Shown here: piece by piece, positions 9,588 to 17,487 of the stretch
Numbering within the stretch: the stretch's first letter is position 1
Layout of the letters: each line of letters begins with the position of its first letter
Assembly: GCA_023381895.1 (NCBI GenBank)
Contig: JAMCTA010000141.1
Span: 1 to 45,474, forward strand
Length of the DNA: 45,474 nt
Direction: 5' to 3'
Origin: Chloroflexota bacterium
Lineage (GTDB): Bacteria > Chloroflexota > UBA4733
Program-made: the position numbers and the translations under genes
The notes under the pieces: model-generated
The model's input: only the letters and a program-made list of their open reading frames with translations
Databases searched by the model: none
What the model was told of the DNA's origin: nothing

Positions 9588-10324
9588 CGGACATCGCTCT
9601 CTAGCTCTTCGGCGAGGTTTCGCAGTTGGCGCAGCTCATCACGGAGGGTTTCAAGGCGCAAGCGCTGAATGAACAGAGCAGCACCAAAAATAGTAAATGC
9701 GAAGACGGATACCAGTAGGGCTACCAGCATCGATGGAGCAAGATGACCAGCAGCGAGCACGTCTGCCTGTGGGTGGAGCGTTCGCCACCAAGAGACGGAG
9801 AACTGTACGATGGGGACGTCGATGAATGTGATGATACCCACCACCGCAGCATAGCGAGGCGCACGGCCTTCATCGGCCGTGTAGGAGCGCAGCAACAGGT
9901 AAGCAAGGTCCATAAACCACAGCACGAGCGTGGTAGTCAGACGTGCATCCCACGTCCACCATACGCCCCACACGGGTCGGCCCCAGATGGATCCCGTCAG
10001 GAGCACGACTGTTGTAAAGAGCAGCCCGATTTCCGCCGAGATGCGGGCACACCGATCCCACACCGGGCTGCCTTTCCAAAGGTAGAGCACACTAGCCACG
10101 AAGAGAATAAAAAAGGCAGCATAAGCATTCCAGGCTGTACCCACGTGAATATAGAAGATCCGAAAGACGTTGCCCTCCACCGCCTCCTTGGGCGTGACAA
10201 TCAGGCCCAACACCAAGGTGAGGAGAACCCCGATTGCGCTGAGACCGGTCAGTACCAGTGCACTGCGATCCCACCCAAGATCAGCAGTGCCGCGCGATCG
10301 ATTCAGGGCAGATGGAGCACTCAC
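9584..10324 (-). CDS. ccmC: Haem exporter / CcmE-loading protein CcmC
   Basis: This 246-residue protein has six membrane helices and the tryptophan-rich haem-handling motif GVWWTWDARLT between helices 3 and 4, diagnostic for CcmC. Conserved histidines are present in RIFYIHVGTAWN (external loop before helix 2) and near the last loop (AGHLAPSM). CcmC places haem on CcmE on the outer side of the membrane. The start is GTG 10324 behind a perfect Shine-Dalgarno sequence. The gene lies 29 nt after ccmB and overlaps ccmD by 4 nt. Confidence 0.93.
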   Translation of the reverse strand: MSAPSALNRSRGTADLGWDRSALVLTGLSAIGVLLTLVLGLIVTPKEAVEGNVFRIFYIHVGTAWNAYAAFFILFVASVLYLWKGSPVWDRCARISAEIGLLFTTVVLLTGSIWGRPVWGVWWTWDARLTTTLVLWFMDLAYLLLRSYTADEGRAPRYAAVVGIITFIDVPIVQFSVSWWRTLHPQADVLAAGHLAPSMLVALLVSVFAFTIFGAALFIQRLRLETLRDELRQLRNLAEELESDVR

Positions 10325-10328
10325 ACGG

Positions 10329-10338
10329 TCACCTCCTT
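10329..10338 (-). promoter_or_regulatory. Perfect Shine-Dalgarno sequence of ccmC
   Basis: On the minus strand the bases read AAGGAGGTGA, a full 10-base complement of the 16S rRNA 3' end, 4 nt before the GTG start of ccmC. Most other genes in this operon start in overlaps without such a site. This one decides the ccmC start and suggests independent ribosome entry. Confidence 0.8.
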
Positions 10339-10353
10339 GCAGCGAAGCGGTAG

Positions 10354-11082
10354 CTAGGCATCGAAAATCTGATCCGCCACAGCGACGGACACGAAGAAAA
10401 ACATGACGGAATAGCCGAGCGCAAGCTGAAACCAGGGCTCACTGGTCACTGGAGGACTGGGGGCGAGCGACTGACTCATTTGCTCTACCGAAGCGATGAT
10501 CAACGGCACACTAATGGGAAGCAGTAGCAGCGGCAGCAGGAGCTCACGCGCTCGCGCTTCCACGCTGATTGCAGCAAACAGTGTACCCAAGACGCTGAAG
10601 CCTGCGGTTCCGACGAGCACGCTTGCCACAATGGAAGGCCGCCACAGCGGTACATTGAAGAGGAGTGCCGCCACAGGTACAACAATACACTCCATCATTA
10701 TCATGAGCGCGGCATTCGCCACCATTTTGGCCACAAGCAATACTGACCGGCTCACTGGGCTGACGAGAATGCCGTCCATCTGTGAGTGATCGGCCCCGCT
10801 CCCGAACGAGCGTTGAAATGCGAGGATGCCACCGAAGATGATGGCGGACCAAACAACGCCGCTCACGACGTCAGCGGGGGGATTCGGATGCAAATCGAAT
10901 GCGAAGCTAAAGATGAGAACGACCAGCAGAGCGAACACGACGACGGTGACGGGGGTTTCACGACCTCGCCATTGACTCTTCAGCTCCGCCTCGAGGAGGG
11001 CGCGCAACTGTCTTGCCGCACTGAATGAGCGGCCCGAAGCGACCGCAAGCGGCAGAGGCTGCTCAGCTGGTTTAGAAACCAT
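10354..11082 (-). CDS. ccmB: Haem ABC transporter permease CcmB
   Basis: A 242-residue integral membrane protein with an N-terminal cytoplasmic stretch (LRALLEAELKSQWRGRE) and six hydrophobic segments. The phrase FGGILAFQRSFGSGADHSQM followed by DGILVSPVSR is typical of CcmB. The frame is open to 11163, but the ATG at 11082 is chosen: it gives a normal CcmB N-terminus and overlaps the ccmA stop by only 11 nt. CcmB pairs with the CcmA ATPase, and the complex drives release of haem-bound CcmE. Confidence 0.9.
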   Translation of the reverse strand: MVSKPAEQPLPLAVASGRSFSAARQLRALLEAELKSQWRGRETPVTVVVFALLVVLIFSFAFDLHPNPPADVVSGVVWSAIIFGGILAFQRSFGSGADHSQMDGILVSPVSRSVLLVAKMVANAALMIMMECIVVPVAALLFNVPLWRPSIVASVLVGTAGFSVLGTLFAAISVEARARELLLPLLLLPISVPLIIASVEQMSQSLAPSPPVTSEPWFQLALGYSVMFFFVSVAVADQIFDA

Positions 11083-11824
11083 GTGCCGCTCCACTGTAGA
11101 GATGCTCCAGTTGAGCGGTGGAGAGTCCGGCGCTATTCTGATCCAAGACCACTTTGCCACCAACTATGACCAGCACCCGGCTGGCCAGGCGTAGGGCTTG
11201 CTCGATTTGATGTGACGTGAAGATGACAGTTGCTCTGGACCGTCGCACTGCTTCTGTCAAGAGAGCCTCCAACCGGCCAACGGCAAGGGGGTCCAACCCG
11301 GATTCAGGCTCATCCAGCAAGAGAAGGTCCGGCTGGTGTTGCAACGCCCGAGCTAGTGCCAGTCGCTGCACCATGCCCCGGGAAAAAAAGGAAACGCGAC
11401 GATGCGCAGCTAGGAGCAATCCCACCGACTCGAGAGTCTCGGCAGTGCTCACGTCTGACCACGGCACACCCGCGAGTGCCGCGCTAAGAGCGAGATTCTC
11501 GGCAGCGGTGAGCTGGGGATAGAAGAGTGCTTGGTGAGCGACGTAACCTATTGAGCGCCGAATAACGCCACCGTCCGACTGCGGATCTAAGCCAAACACA
11601 CGCACAGTACCACTTGATGGGCGCTGCAATGTTGCCAGAATCCGCAAAAGAGTCGTCTTGCCTGCCCCGTTCGGCCCCAACAGCGCCACGCGCTCCCCCA
11701 GTTCGAACTGAGCGGTCACGCCTCTCAGCACAAGCGTGGGACCAAACCTCTGGAAGAGGCGTTCCACTCTTACTACCGGTTGCTGTTGGGCTTGCAATCC
11801 CGCTGTTACGAGTGTTGCTGCCAC
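11072..11824 (-). CDS. ccmA: Haem ABC transporter ATP-binding protein CcmA
   Basis: The 250-residue ATPase has Walker A GPNGAGKT at residues 50-57. An unusual signature motif, FSRGMVQR, lies at 147-154, where LSGGQ would stand; CcmA and related exporters often read this way. Walker B LLLLDEP is at 167-173, with a switch histidine in TSHQ. The GTG start at 11824 overlaps the end of the ccmI-like gene by 19 nt, and the stop overlaps ccmB. It works on the cytoplasmic side with CcmB and CcmC. Confidence 0.92.
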   Translation of the reverse strand: MAATLVTAGLQAQQQPVVRVERLFQRFGPTLVLRGVTAQFELGERVALLGPNGAGKTTLLRILATLQRPSSGTVRVFGLDPQSDGGVIRRSIGYVAHQALFYPQLTAAENLALSAALAGVPWSDVSTAETLESVGLLLAAHRRVSFFSRGMVQRLALARALQHQPDLLLLDEPESGLDPLAVGRLEALLTEAVRRSRATVIFTSHQIEQALRLASRVLVIVGGKVVLDQNSAGLSTAQLEHLYSGAAHGF

Positions 11825-12984
11825 GTGTGGCCTCCATCCTGGCTGAGATAGAGGTTATCTCTGGCATCGAGGGCAACAATAACCTGCGGATCCTTGGGGT
11901 TGGCGCTAACGGCCAGGAGTGGAGTAGCAATCGCTCCCGCGAACCAACTGCCGCCATCATCGCGTGAGACGAACAGACCTTGGTCCGTGGCTGCAAAGAG
12001 CAGTCCGCGATAGACGGCGCCGTTGGGACCCGTAGCTTGATCAGCCGTGGCTGCATAGGCAACCGCATGCACGGGTGTCTGGGGCAACAGGCCATTTACC
12101 AGGCCATTGGCTGCGGCCCAAGACCTTCCGTTATCCGAGCTCGCTTCAACGCCGGATGCCGTGGCGACGACAACGATCCGTTGAGGTTCAGGGACAATGG
12201 CAACGGAGCGAGTTCCCGCTGGAAGAGGCAAGGCCATGCTCTGCTTCCAGCTCTGCCCATCGTTGGCGCTCACCCACAGCTTCCCAGTGGTGAGTAGAGC
12301 AGCAATGCCCTTGCCGTCGGGAGCAGGGAAGAGTGACCGCAGCGCCGCCAGGTCGAGGCTCGACTGCCGCGGTTGCCAGGAGGCTCCTCCGTTCGTACTC
12401 ATTTCGAGAGCCGCTGCAGAAGCGACGAAGAGGTATCCTGTTGACGGGTCGAACGTGAGGGCTCTGGCGCCGGGAATCGGACTCGGTCGCCAAGCACGGG
12501 CAGCCGCACTGCCGCGCCGAATAGTCACGACTGTTGCAGAGATGCCTGCGAGCACAACAGCACCAGCGATCCCTGAGCCTAGGATCCAGGACAAGCTTCT
12601 TCTCCGTGTTACCTTCGTACCCACAAGGGGTCGCCGTACTGCGGTTTGCACGGGGCCAACGCTCCGCTGACCACCGTGCCGGCGCGCAGCAATCGCCTCT
12701 TCAAGGGCAACATCCTTCTCGTGTTCGCGCTGTTCGATCAAGCGCAACAGCGCCATCGCTTGGCGCGCATAACGTTCCCGGAGGGCGAAGTAGTCCGCAT
12801 CCGCCAGCTTGTTCAGCTCATGCTCGGCCTCCACTTCGCGAAGCGCCAGCAGAGCAGCTTCGTGGCGCTCGCGAAGACTGTCCGTCGCAGCTTCATCCTC
12901 CCACTCTGACTGTTCTCCTCTTGCGAGCGGCCAGAGCACATAGACCAGGAGCAGAGCCCCGAGAACGAGGAGTAGCAGGAACAC
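11806..12984 (-). CDS. CcmI-like protein fused to a BNR/sialidase-type beta-propeller
   Basis: The 392-residue product begins with a membrane helix (residues 1-21). A charged helical region with coiled-coil character follows at about 28-100, the layout of the N-terminal part of CcmI. A second membrane helix lies near residues 133-152. The rest is made of repeated Asp-box or BNR-like motifs such as STNGGASW, SANDGQSW, SSDNGRSW, SRDDGGSW and SQDGGHTW, which form beta-propeller blades. CcmI normally presents apocytochrome c through TPR repeats; here a propeller stands in that place. GTG 12984 directly follows the ccmH stop. A role in apocytochrome handling is inferred from the first half and from position. 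Confidence 0.78.
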   Translation of the reverse strand: MFLLLLVLGALLLVYVLWPLARGEQSEWEDEAATDSLRERHEAALLALREVEAEHELNKLADADYFALRERYARQAMALLRLIEQREHEKDVALEEAIAARRHGGQRSVGPVQTAVRRPLVGTKVTRRRSLSWILGSGIAGAVVLAGISATVVTIRRGSAAARAWRPSPIPGARALTFDPSTGYLFVASAAALEMSTNGGASWQPRQSSLDLAALRSLFPAPDGKGIAALLTTGKLWVSANDGQSWKQSMALPLPAGTRSVAIVPEPQRIVVVATASGVEASSDNGRSWAAANGLVNGLLPQTPVHAVAYAATADQATGPNGAVYRGLLFAATDQGLFVSRDDGGSWFAGAIATPLLAVSANPKDPQVIVALDARDNLYLSQDGGHTWQQHS

Positions 12985-13557
12985 TTACTGCCTCAATTCG
13001 CTGCTGGATTGTTGCGTGACCTCGTTTGACGAAGGGGCCGGTCCTGGGAACGGCGTCATCACGGAGGCAGATCTCATCAGTTGCTCTAGCTCTCGCTGTT
13101 CATCATCAGTGAGCTCTGCGGGAAGCCCTACATCGCGGTCGTCCTGGGAAGACCAGCGCACGGCGGCCACGACAACCCCTGCGGTGCTGGCCAATATCAC
13201 GATAACTGGGACAAGCCAGACCCCGAGGCTTACCCCCTGTTTTGGTGGGTTGAGCAGTATCCCAGGTCCATAGCGAGCTACAAAAAACTGACGGATCTGC
13301 TGATCGCTCCACCCTCCCGCCACCTGCTGCGCGATCAACTGTCGCATCTGGATGGCCAGCGCCGAAGGTGAATCAGCAACTGTCTCTCCTTCACAGACAG
13401 GGCACGCAAGCTGCTCCCCAATGGCCCGTGCCCGTGCTGCTAGAGTCTCCGAAGTACCAGCAGAGCGCGTGGGGATAACAAAAGTGAAGAAGACAAGGAG
13501 CCCTACGAGCAATGCACCACTAATCACAAAGGCGAGCCGTGAAAAACTAGGTCTCAC
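12985..13557 (-). CDS. ccmH: Cytochrome c maturation thiol-disulfide protein CcmH
   Basis: From GTG 13557 the product is 190 residues. It has a membrane helix (about 9-28), the redox pair Cys52-Pro-Val-Cys55 within EQLACPVCEGETVADSPS, the conserved MRQLIAQQVAGGWSDQQI helix bundle and a second helix (GVWLVPVIVILASTAGVVV). This is the CcmH/CycL family, which reduces the haem-binding cysteines of apocytochromes. The frame is open to 13644, but the chosen start overlaps the ccmF stop by 11 nt and gives a normal signal anchor. Confidence 0.9.
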   Translation of the reverse strand: MRPSFSRLAFVISGALLVGLLVFFTFVIPTRSAGTSETLAARARAIGEQLACPVCEGETVADSPSALAIQMRQLIAQQVAGGWSDQQIRQFFVARYGPGILLNPPKQGVSLGVWLVPVIVILASTAGVVVAAVRWSSQDDRDVGLPAELTDDEQRELEQLMRSASVMTPFPGPAPSSNEVTQQSSSELRQ

Positions 13558-15544
13558 TGGCGACACTCCGTCGCTCAATCGACGTGGAAAACAGGCGTGG
13601 TCGCGGCTCTTGCGGCCATCCGAGGAGAACGACTCCCACCGCAAAGAGGACGGCGCCCATCCAGATCAAGCTGACCTGAGGATTGATAAACACGCGCACA
13701 TCAATGGATTGATTGGGGTTCATGCTGGTCACAAGAACGTACACGTCGTCCAGCCAGGGCCACGTGGTAAGAATGCTCACGCCAGACACGGGCTGTTGCT
13801 CCCAATGGACGTAGACACGCTTCTCAGGCTGGACGACCCCGAGAAGGGTAGAGCCACGACGCACCTGCAGCGCAGCAACGTGCGCGACGTAGTCGGTGCC
13901 CTGGTACGTGCCCGTGCCGATATATTGGAGCTGATACGGTCCTACGGTCAGAGCCTGACCTGGTACGAGCTCACGCTCTGCAGAAACCTGAAATGTAGAA
14001 CCGATTACTCCTATGGCCAGCACCAGCACAGCCAAATGCACGAGGTAACCAGCGAACCGCCGCCTCTCCTTGACGAGCAGCTCCTTGACTGCCTTGTCTA
14101 GCGAAGCTCCCGATCGCTTCCGGACAAGCACGCCCCGAAACATCTCAATGAGAGTCGCGAGGAACGTGACAGTGCAGGCACTGTACGCGAGAGGAGCTAG
14201 GCCGCGCGGCATGCCGAGGACGAGCAGCAGAGCCCACACCACCCCCCCCGCTAGGAGCGGAATGCCGAAGACGCGCCAAAAGCGCGCTGGCGACGTTCTT
14301 CTCCAGGCCAGTAGCGGTCCTACGCCCATTAGAAGTATGAGCGCGACAAAGATAGGTGTATCGACCTGTGTGTAAAAGTGGGCACCCACACCGATCTTGA
14401 CCCCTTGCAATACCTCACTCACGATAGGGAAAACCGTCCCCCAGAAGATAGCGACAATTGACGACGCCAGGAGCACATTATTCAAGAGGAACGAACTCTC
14501 ACGCGACGCTAGGCTATCAAAGTGACCGCGTGAGCGCAGTTGCGGGAGCCGGTACCCGATTAGGGCGACGACACAGAGCAAAAGAAGGCCGAGGAATCCG
14601 AAGAACAGCGGTCCGACGGACGACTCGGCAAAGGAGTGTACAGATGTGATCACACCACTGCCAACAATGAACATGCCGAAGATCGCTAGAGAAAAACCAG
14701 CGGTGGCCAGCACTACATTCCACACTCGAAGCATTCCACGACGCTCTTGAACCATGAGAGAGTGAAGAAGCGCTGTGGCCACCAGCCAGGGAAGTAGGGC
14801 GACATTCTCCACAGGATCCCAGCCCCAGTAGCCGCCCCAGCCAAGGACGTGATAGGCCCACCAAGCCCCGGCGAGGAGGCCACACCCCTGGATCGTCCAG
14901 GCCACCAGGGTCCACCGGCGCAAGCTACGCAGCCACAGGGTACCCATCTCCCCACTTAACAGGCCAGCTACGGCAATGGCAAAGGGAATTGTGAAAGCCA
15001 TATAGCCCGATAACAGCAGCGGCGGATGCAAGCTCATCGCTTCATCCTGCAAGAGCGGATTCAGACCTTGACCGTCTGCAGGCGTCGTTGGGAGTACGAC
15101 GAACGGGTTCGCGCTGACGAGGAGGACGAGAATGAAGAATGCCTCCACAAGGCTCACAACCGCAAGGATCAGCCCCAGGTTGGCAGTTTCACGACGTCGC
15201 TGAACCCAGATAACTGCGGCCGCTATCCACGACAGCACGAGTGTACGGAACAGCAGCGAGCCTGCCTGCCCACCCCAAAATGAGCTGAGTAGGGCTCGTA
15301 TGCTCATCTCCCGGCTTGACACCTGGGCGACGAACGCCACATCAAAGCGATGCGTGAGCAGCAAGCCCCACAGTATCAAAGCTGAAAAGGTCAAGAGAGC
15401 TGTCGTCGCTAGCGACGCGCGTAGCGCGCTGAGGCGCAGTTCTCCGACCCCTCGCAAATGACCGAGAACCCCGCCCGCCGTGGAGAAGAGGCTGAAGATC
15501 AATGCCAAAGCAAGAGCGAACGTGGCGACCGCAGGGGTGCTCAC
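13547..15544 (-). CDS. ccmF: Cytochrome c haem lyase subunit CcmF
   Basis: A 665-residue polytopic membrane protein with the tryptophan-rich motif WGGYWGWDPVENVALLPWL, diagnostic for CcmF/CcsA-type haem handlers. Further conserved segments are HPPLLLSGYMAFTIPFA and the large extracytoplasmic C-terminal loop before the last helix (LIWMGAVLFAVGVVLLGW). CcmF receives haem from CcmE and, with CcmH, attaches it to cytochrome c outside the membrane. GTG 15544 overlaps the ccmE stop by 4 nt (GTGA). Length is normal for the family. Confidence 0.95.
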   Translation of the reverse strand: MSTPAVATFALALALIFSLFSTAGGVLGHLRGVGELRLSALRASLATTALLTFSALILWGLLLTHRFDVAFVAQVSSREMSIRALLSSFWGGQAGSLLFRTLVLSWIAAAVIWVQRRRETANLGLILAVVSLVEAFFILVLLVSANPFVVLPTTPADGQGLNPLLQDEAMSLHPPLLLSGYMAFTIPFAIAVAGLLSGEMGTLWLRSLRRWTLVAWTIQGCGLLAGAWWAYHVLGWGGYWGWDPVENVALLPWLVATALLHSLMVQERRGMLRVWNVVLATAGFSLAIFGMFIVGSGVITSVHSFAESSVGPLFFGFLGLLLLCVVALIGYRLPQLRSRGHFDSLASRESSFLLNNVLLASSIVAIFWGTVFPIVSEVLQGVKIGVGAHFYTQVDTPIFVALILLMGVGPLLAWRRTSPARFWRVFGIPLLAGGVVWALLLVLGMPRGLAPLAYSACTVTFLATLIEMFRGVLVRKRSGASLDKAVKELLVKERRRFAGYLVHLAVLVLAIGVIGSTFQVSAERELVPGQALTVGPYQLQYIGTGTYQGTDYVAHVAALQVRRGSTLLGVVQPEKRVYVHWEQQPVSGVSILTTWPWLDDVYVLVTSMNPNQSIDVRVFINPQVSLIWMGAVLFAVGVVLLGWPQEPRPRLFSTSIERRSVASET

Positions 15545-16053
15545 GGTTGCTGAGCCTTCCCTGTTCCGGCCTGAGTAGCCTGTGCGCCGGCCGCAGCGAA
15601 GCGCGCATCATGCTTGACGATGATCTGAGAAGCGCGGAACGTTCCGTTGGGTTGGAGCGTGCCTTCGACCACCGCGTCCTGGTAGTGGCCATCTCGTGCG
15701 TAGCCAAACATGTCAGGCACGACTCCAGTGTAGACTACGGGCAACGATCCGGTAGAGTCTGTCAAGGTGAAGCTGAGGGTTTGTGTTGCGGCATTCCACT
15801 GGATCGAGCCACTGGCAGCGCGCCCGCCAACACGAACCACTTGCCCAATGGCGCTGGTCCCTTTTGCGCGGAGCTGGCCAACGGTAAGATAGTACTCAGC
15901 GCTCGCCTTCGTCGCCGCGGTGATGAGATAGAGCAGCGTCACCAGCACGGCGGCGGCGGCAACCACCACTTTCCAGGATGGCCGCCGGCGTCCTCGCTGT
16001 GACGTGACGTTCGATTGTCCTCGAGCATCTGCAGAGAGTTGACGCACGTTCAC
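15541..16053 (-). CDS. ccmE: Haem chaperone CcmE with a Phe in place of the conserved Tyr
   Basis: The 170-residue product has an N-terminal membrane helix (about 28-45), then an OB-fold domain (VRVGGRAASGSI, LSFTLTDSTGSLPVVYTG, VVEGTLQPNGTF). The haem-binding segment reads VKHDARF near residue 148. The covalent haem ligand His of the HxxxY motif is present, but the Tyr four residues later is Phe. In well-studied CcmE that Tyr serves as an axial haem ligand. Gln- and Ala-rich residues follow to the C-terminus. It lies between the CopD-like gene (69 nt away) and ccmF. Confidence 0.88.
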   Translation of the reverse strand: MNVRQLSADARGQSNVTSQRGRRRPSWKVVVAAAAVLVTLLYLITAATKASAEYYLTVGQLRAKGTSAIGQVVRVGGRAASGSIQWNAATQTLSFTLTDSTGSLPVVYTGVVPDMFGYARDGHYQDAVVEGTLQPNGTFRASQIIVKHDARFAAAGAQATQAGTGKAQQP

Positions 16054-16122
16054 GCTAGCAACCTCCGGCTTCGCCCATGCGTTGTACCCAACAGTATCGT
16101 AACAGCCTGCGTCCAGTAAGCA

Positions 16123-16602
16123 TCAAGATACGGCTCCGTAACTCACATCGAAGATCACTTGCAATACAACGGCCAAAGCGCACACGATGAGGCCGCACAC
16201 CATCACGATGTAGGGCGCGGAGAGCCACTTCGGAAGCGCCAACCGGCGCTGTCGCTGTCCCAGGCCTGCCGCGATTACCATCATTGCGACAGACAAGGCG
16301 ACCTTGATGGCAAGCACGATCGCATACAATCGGCGAACGTGCGGCTGGGAGAGCCGGTCAAAGGTGAGCACCGCCCCTGTAAAGAGCAACACCGCACTGC
16401 TCACCTGACTGATCTCCCGCAGCTGAGATCCCACCGCGGTCAGTGCGAGCTGCTGCTCCTCGCGCGTCGCCAACTTCAGCACGGCTGGTTGCACCGCGGT
16501 GACAAAGAACAGCATGCTACCAACCCAGAGTACTGCAGCAAGCTCGTGGAAAATGCGAATCACAGTGATGAGGAAGACCGTCATCAGCTGCCTAACTCCC
16601 AA
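16123..16602 (-). CDS. CopD-like integral membrane protein
   Basis: A small protein (159 residues from TTG 16602; 153 from ATG 16584) with four membrane helices. The N-terminus IFHELAAVLWVGSMLFFVTAV carries the conserved His of a helix that in CopD/DUF-type families could bind copper or haem. Other helices are SSAVLLFTGAVLTF, LYAIVLAIKVALSVAMMVIAA and IVMVCGLIVCALAVVLQVIF. It sits between a ResA-like reductase and ccmE, so a link to copper or haem delivery for respiratory enzymes is plausible. The exact role is unknown. The start overlaps the resA-like gene by about 11 nt if TTG is used. Confidence 0.65.
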   Translation of the reverse strand: MGVRQLMTVFLITVIRIFHELAAVLWVGSMLFFVTAVQPAVLKLATREEQQLALTAVGSQLREISQVSSAVLLFTGAVLTFDRLSQPHVRRLYAIVLAIKVALSVAMMVIAAGLGQRQRRLALPKWLSAPYIVMVCGLIVCALAVVLQVIFDVSYGAVS

Positions 16603-17167
16603 CTAAGCGAGTGAGCAACTGTGCCGCCACACTTTCGCTCAGCGGTCCGACGAAGTGCTGCACAATCTGTCCCTGCCGGGAGATGAGGAAAGTCTCCGGA
16701 ACCCCCGTGAGGCCGTAGTTGATGGCTACGCGCCCTGAAGGGTCGGGACCAGTGGGATAGGTGACGTGATAGGTCGCTATGAAAGCCTTCGCTTGCGCAT
16801 CGGAATCCCAGACATCCACGCCGAGAAATGCGACCTGACTGCCATACTTCTGCCACGATTGCTGGAGGGCAACCGCTTCCTCTTTGCAAGGGGCGCACCA
16901 GGAAGCCCAGAAGTTTATGAGCACAGGGCGGCCACGCTGCGCCCGCAGGTCAAAGGTCTCACCAGAGAACAAGGGAAGGGTGAATTGAGGTGCTGGGTGC
17001 GGAGACACCTGGACGAGCTCGCCGGAGCCAAAGACCTGTGCCGCGCTGCGTCCGCCGGTGAGAAGCCCGCCGCTCACGACTCCGCTCTGGTGTGCAAGGG
17101 CCCAGCCACCTAGGGAGAGAAAAGCAAGAATCCCAAGAAGGACTACGCCAAGAACTACGAGGCGCAT
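16592..17167 (-). CDS. ResA/CcmG-type thiol-disulfide oxidoreductase
   Basis: The 191-residue protein has an N-terminal signal anchor (residues 1-24) and an extracytoplasmic thioredoxin fold (TlpA/ResA/DsbE group). The active site is Trp-Cys91-Ala-Pro-Cys94 in FWASWCAPCKEE, and a cis-proline loop is visible in LTGVPETFLI. It is the first gene of the ccm operon and probably reduces apocytochrome cysteines before haem attachment. The electron donor may be a CcdA-type protein such as the one at 44246-45205; that link is inference. Confidence 0.9.
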   Translation of the reverse strand: MRLVVLGVVLLGILAFLSLGGWALAHQSGVVSGGLLTGGRSAAQVFGSGELVQVSPHPAPQFTLPLFSGETFDLRAQRGRPVLINFWASWCAPCKEEAVALQQSWQKYGSQVAFLGVDVWDSDAQAKAFIATYHVTYPTGPDPSGRVAINYGLTGVPETFLISRQGQIVQHFVGPLSESVAAQLLTRLVGS

Positions 17168-17487
17168 GGCTCACCAGTTCTCACACTATGCTCCTCTGCT
17201 CGCTGTAGTGTGCCTCACAGCGATGGATTTCCAAGAGCGTGAACACATCAATCGTCAGTGTGATGACACATTATCTTTGATCTTTGTCGTGGGTCGGTTG
17301 TGCACGGCTCAACGTCAGGCTGCAACTCACCCTGATTCCGCTCCGACACACTACCGCAATCGCACGTAGAGATGAGCAGTGCCGGTAGTATCATTCGACC
17401 GTGTGCGTCTTACTCTTATAGGAGCTCTCAAAGTCGCAGATAGGGCTTGATGGGACATGATGGTAGAGAAGCAGGGGCAACGCTCCC
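17168..17487 (+). other. Divergent intergenic region between the ccm operon and the PMT gene
   Basis: These 320 bases carry no supported gene. The region must hold the minus-strand promoter of the resA-ccm operon and the plus-strand promoter of the PMT gene. A weak plus-strand candidate is TCGACC, 16 nt, TATAGG around 17397-17424. A short palindrome, TGTGATGACACA near 17261, is the only notable symmetry. I could not assign promoters with confidence. Confidence 0.4.
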
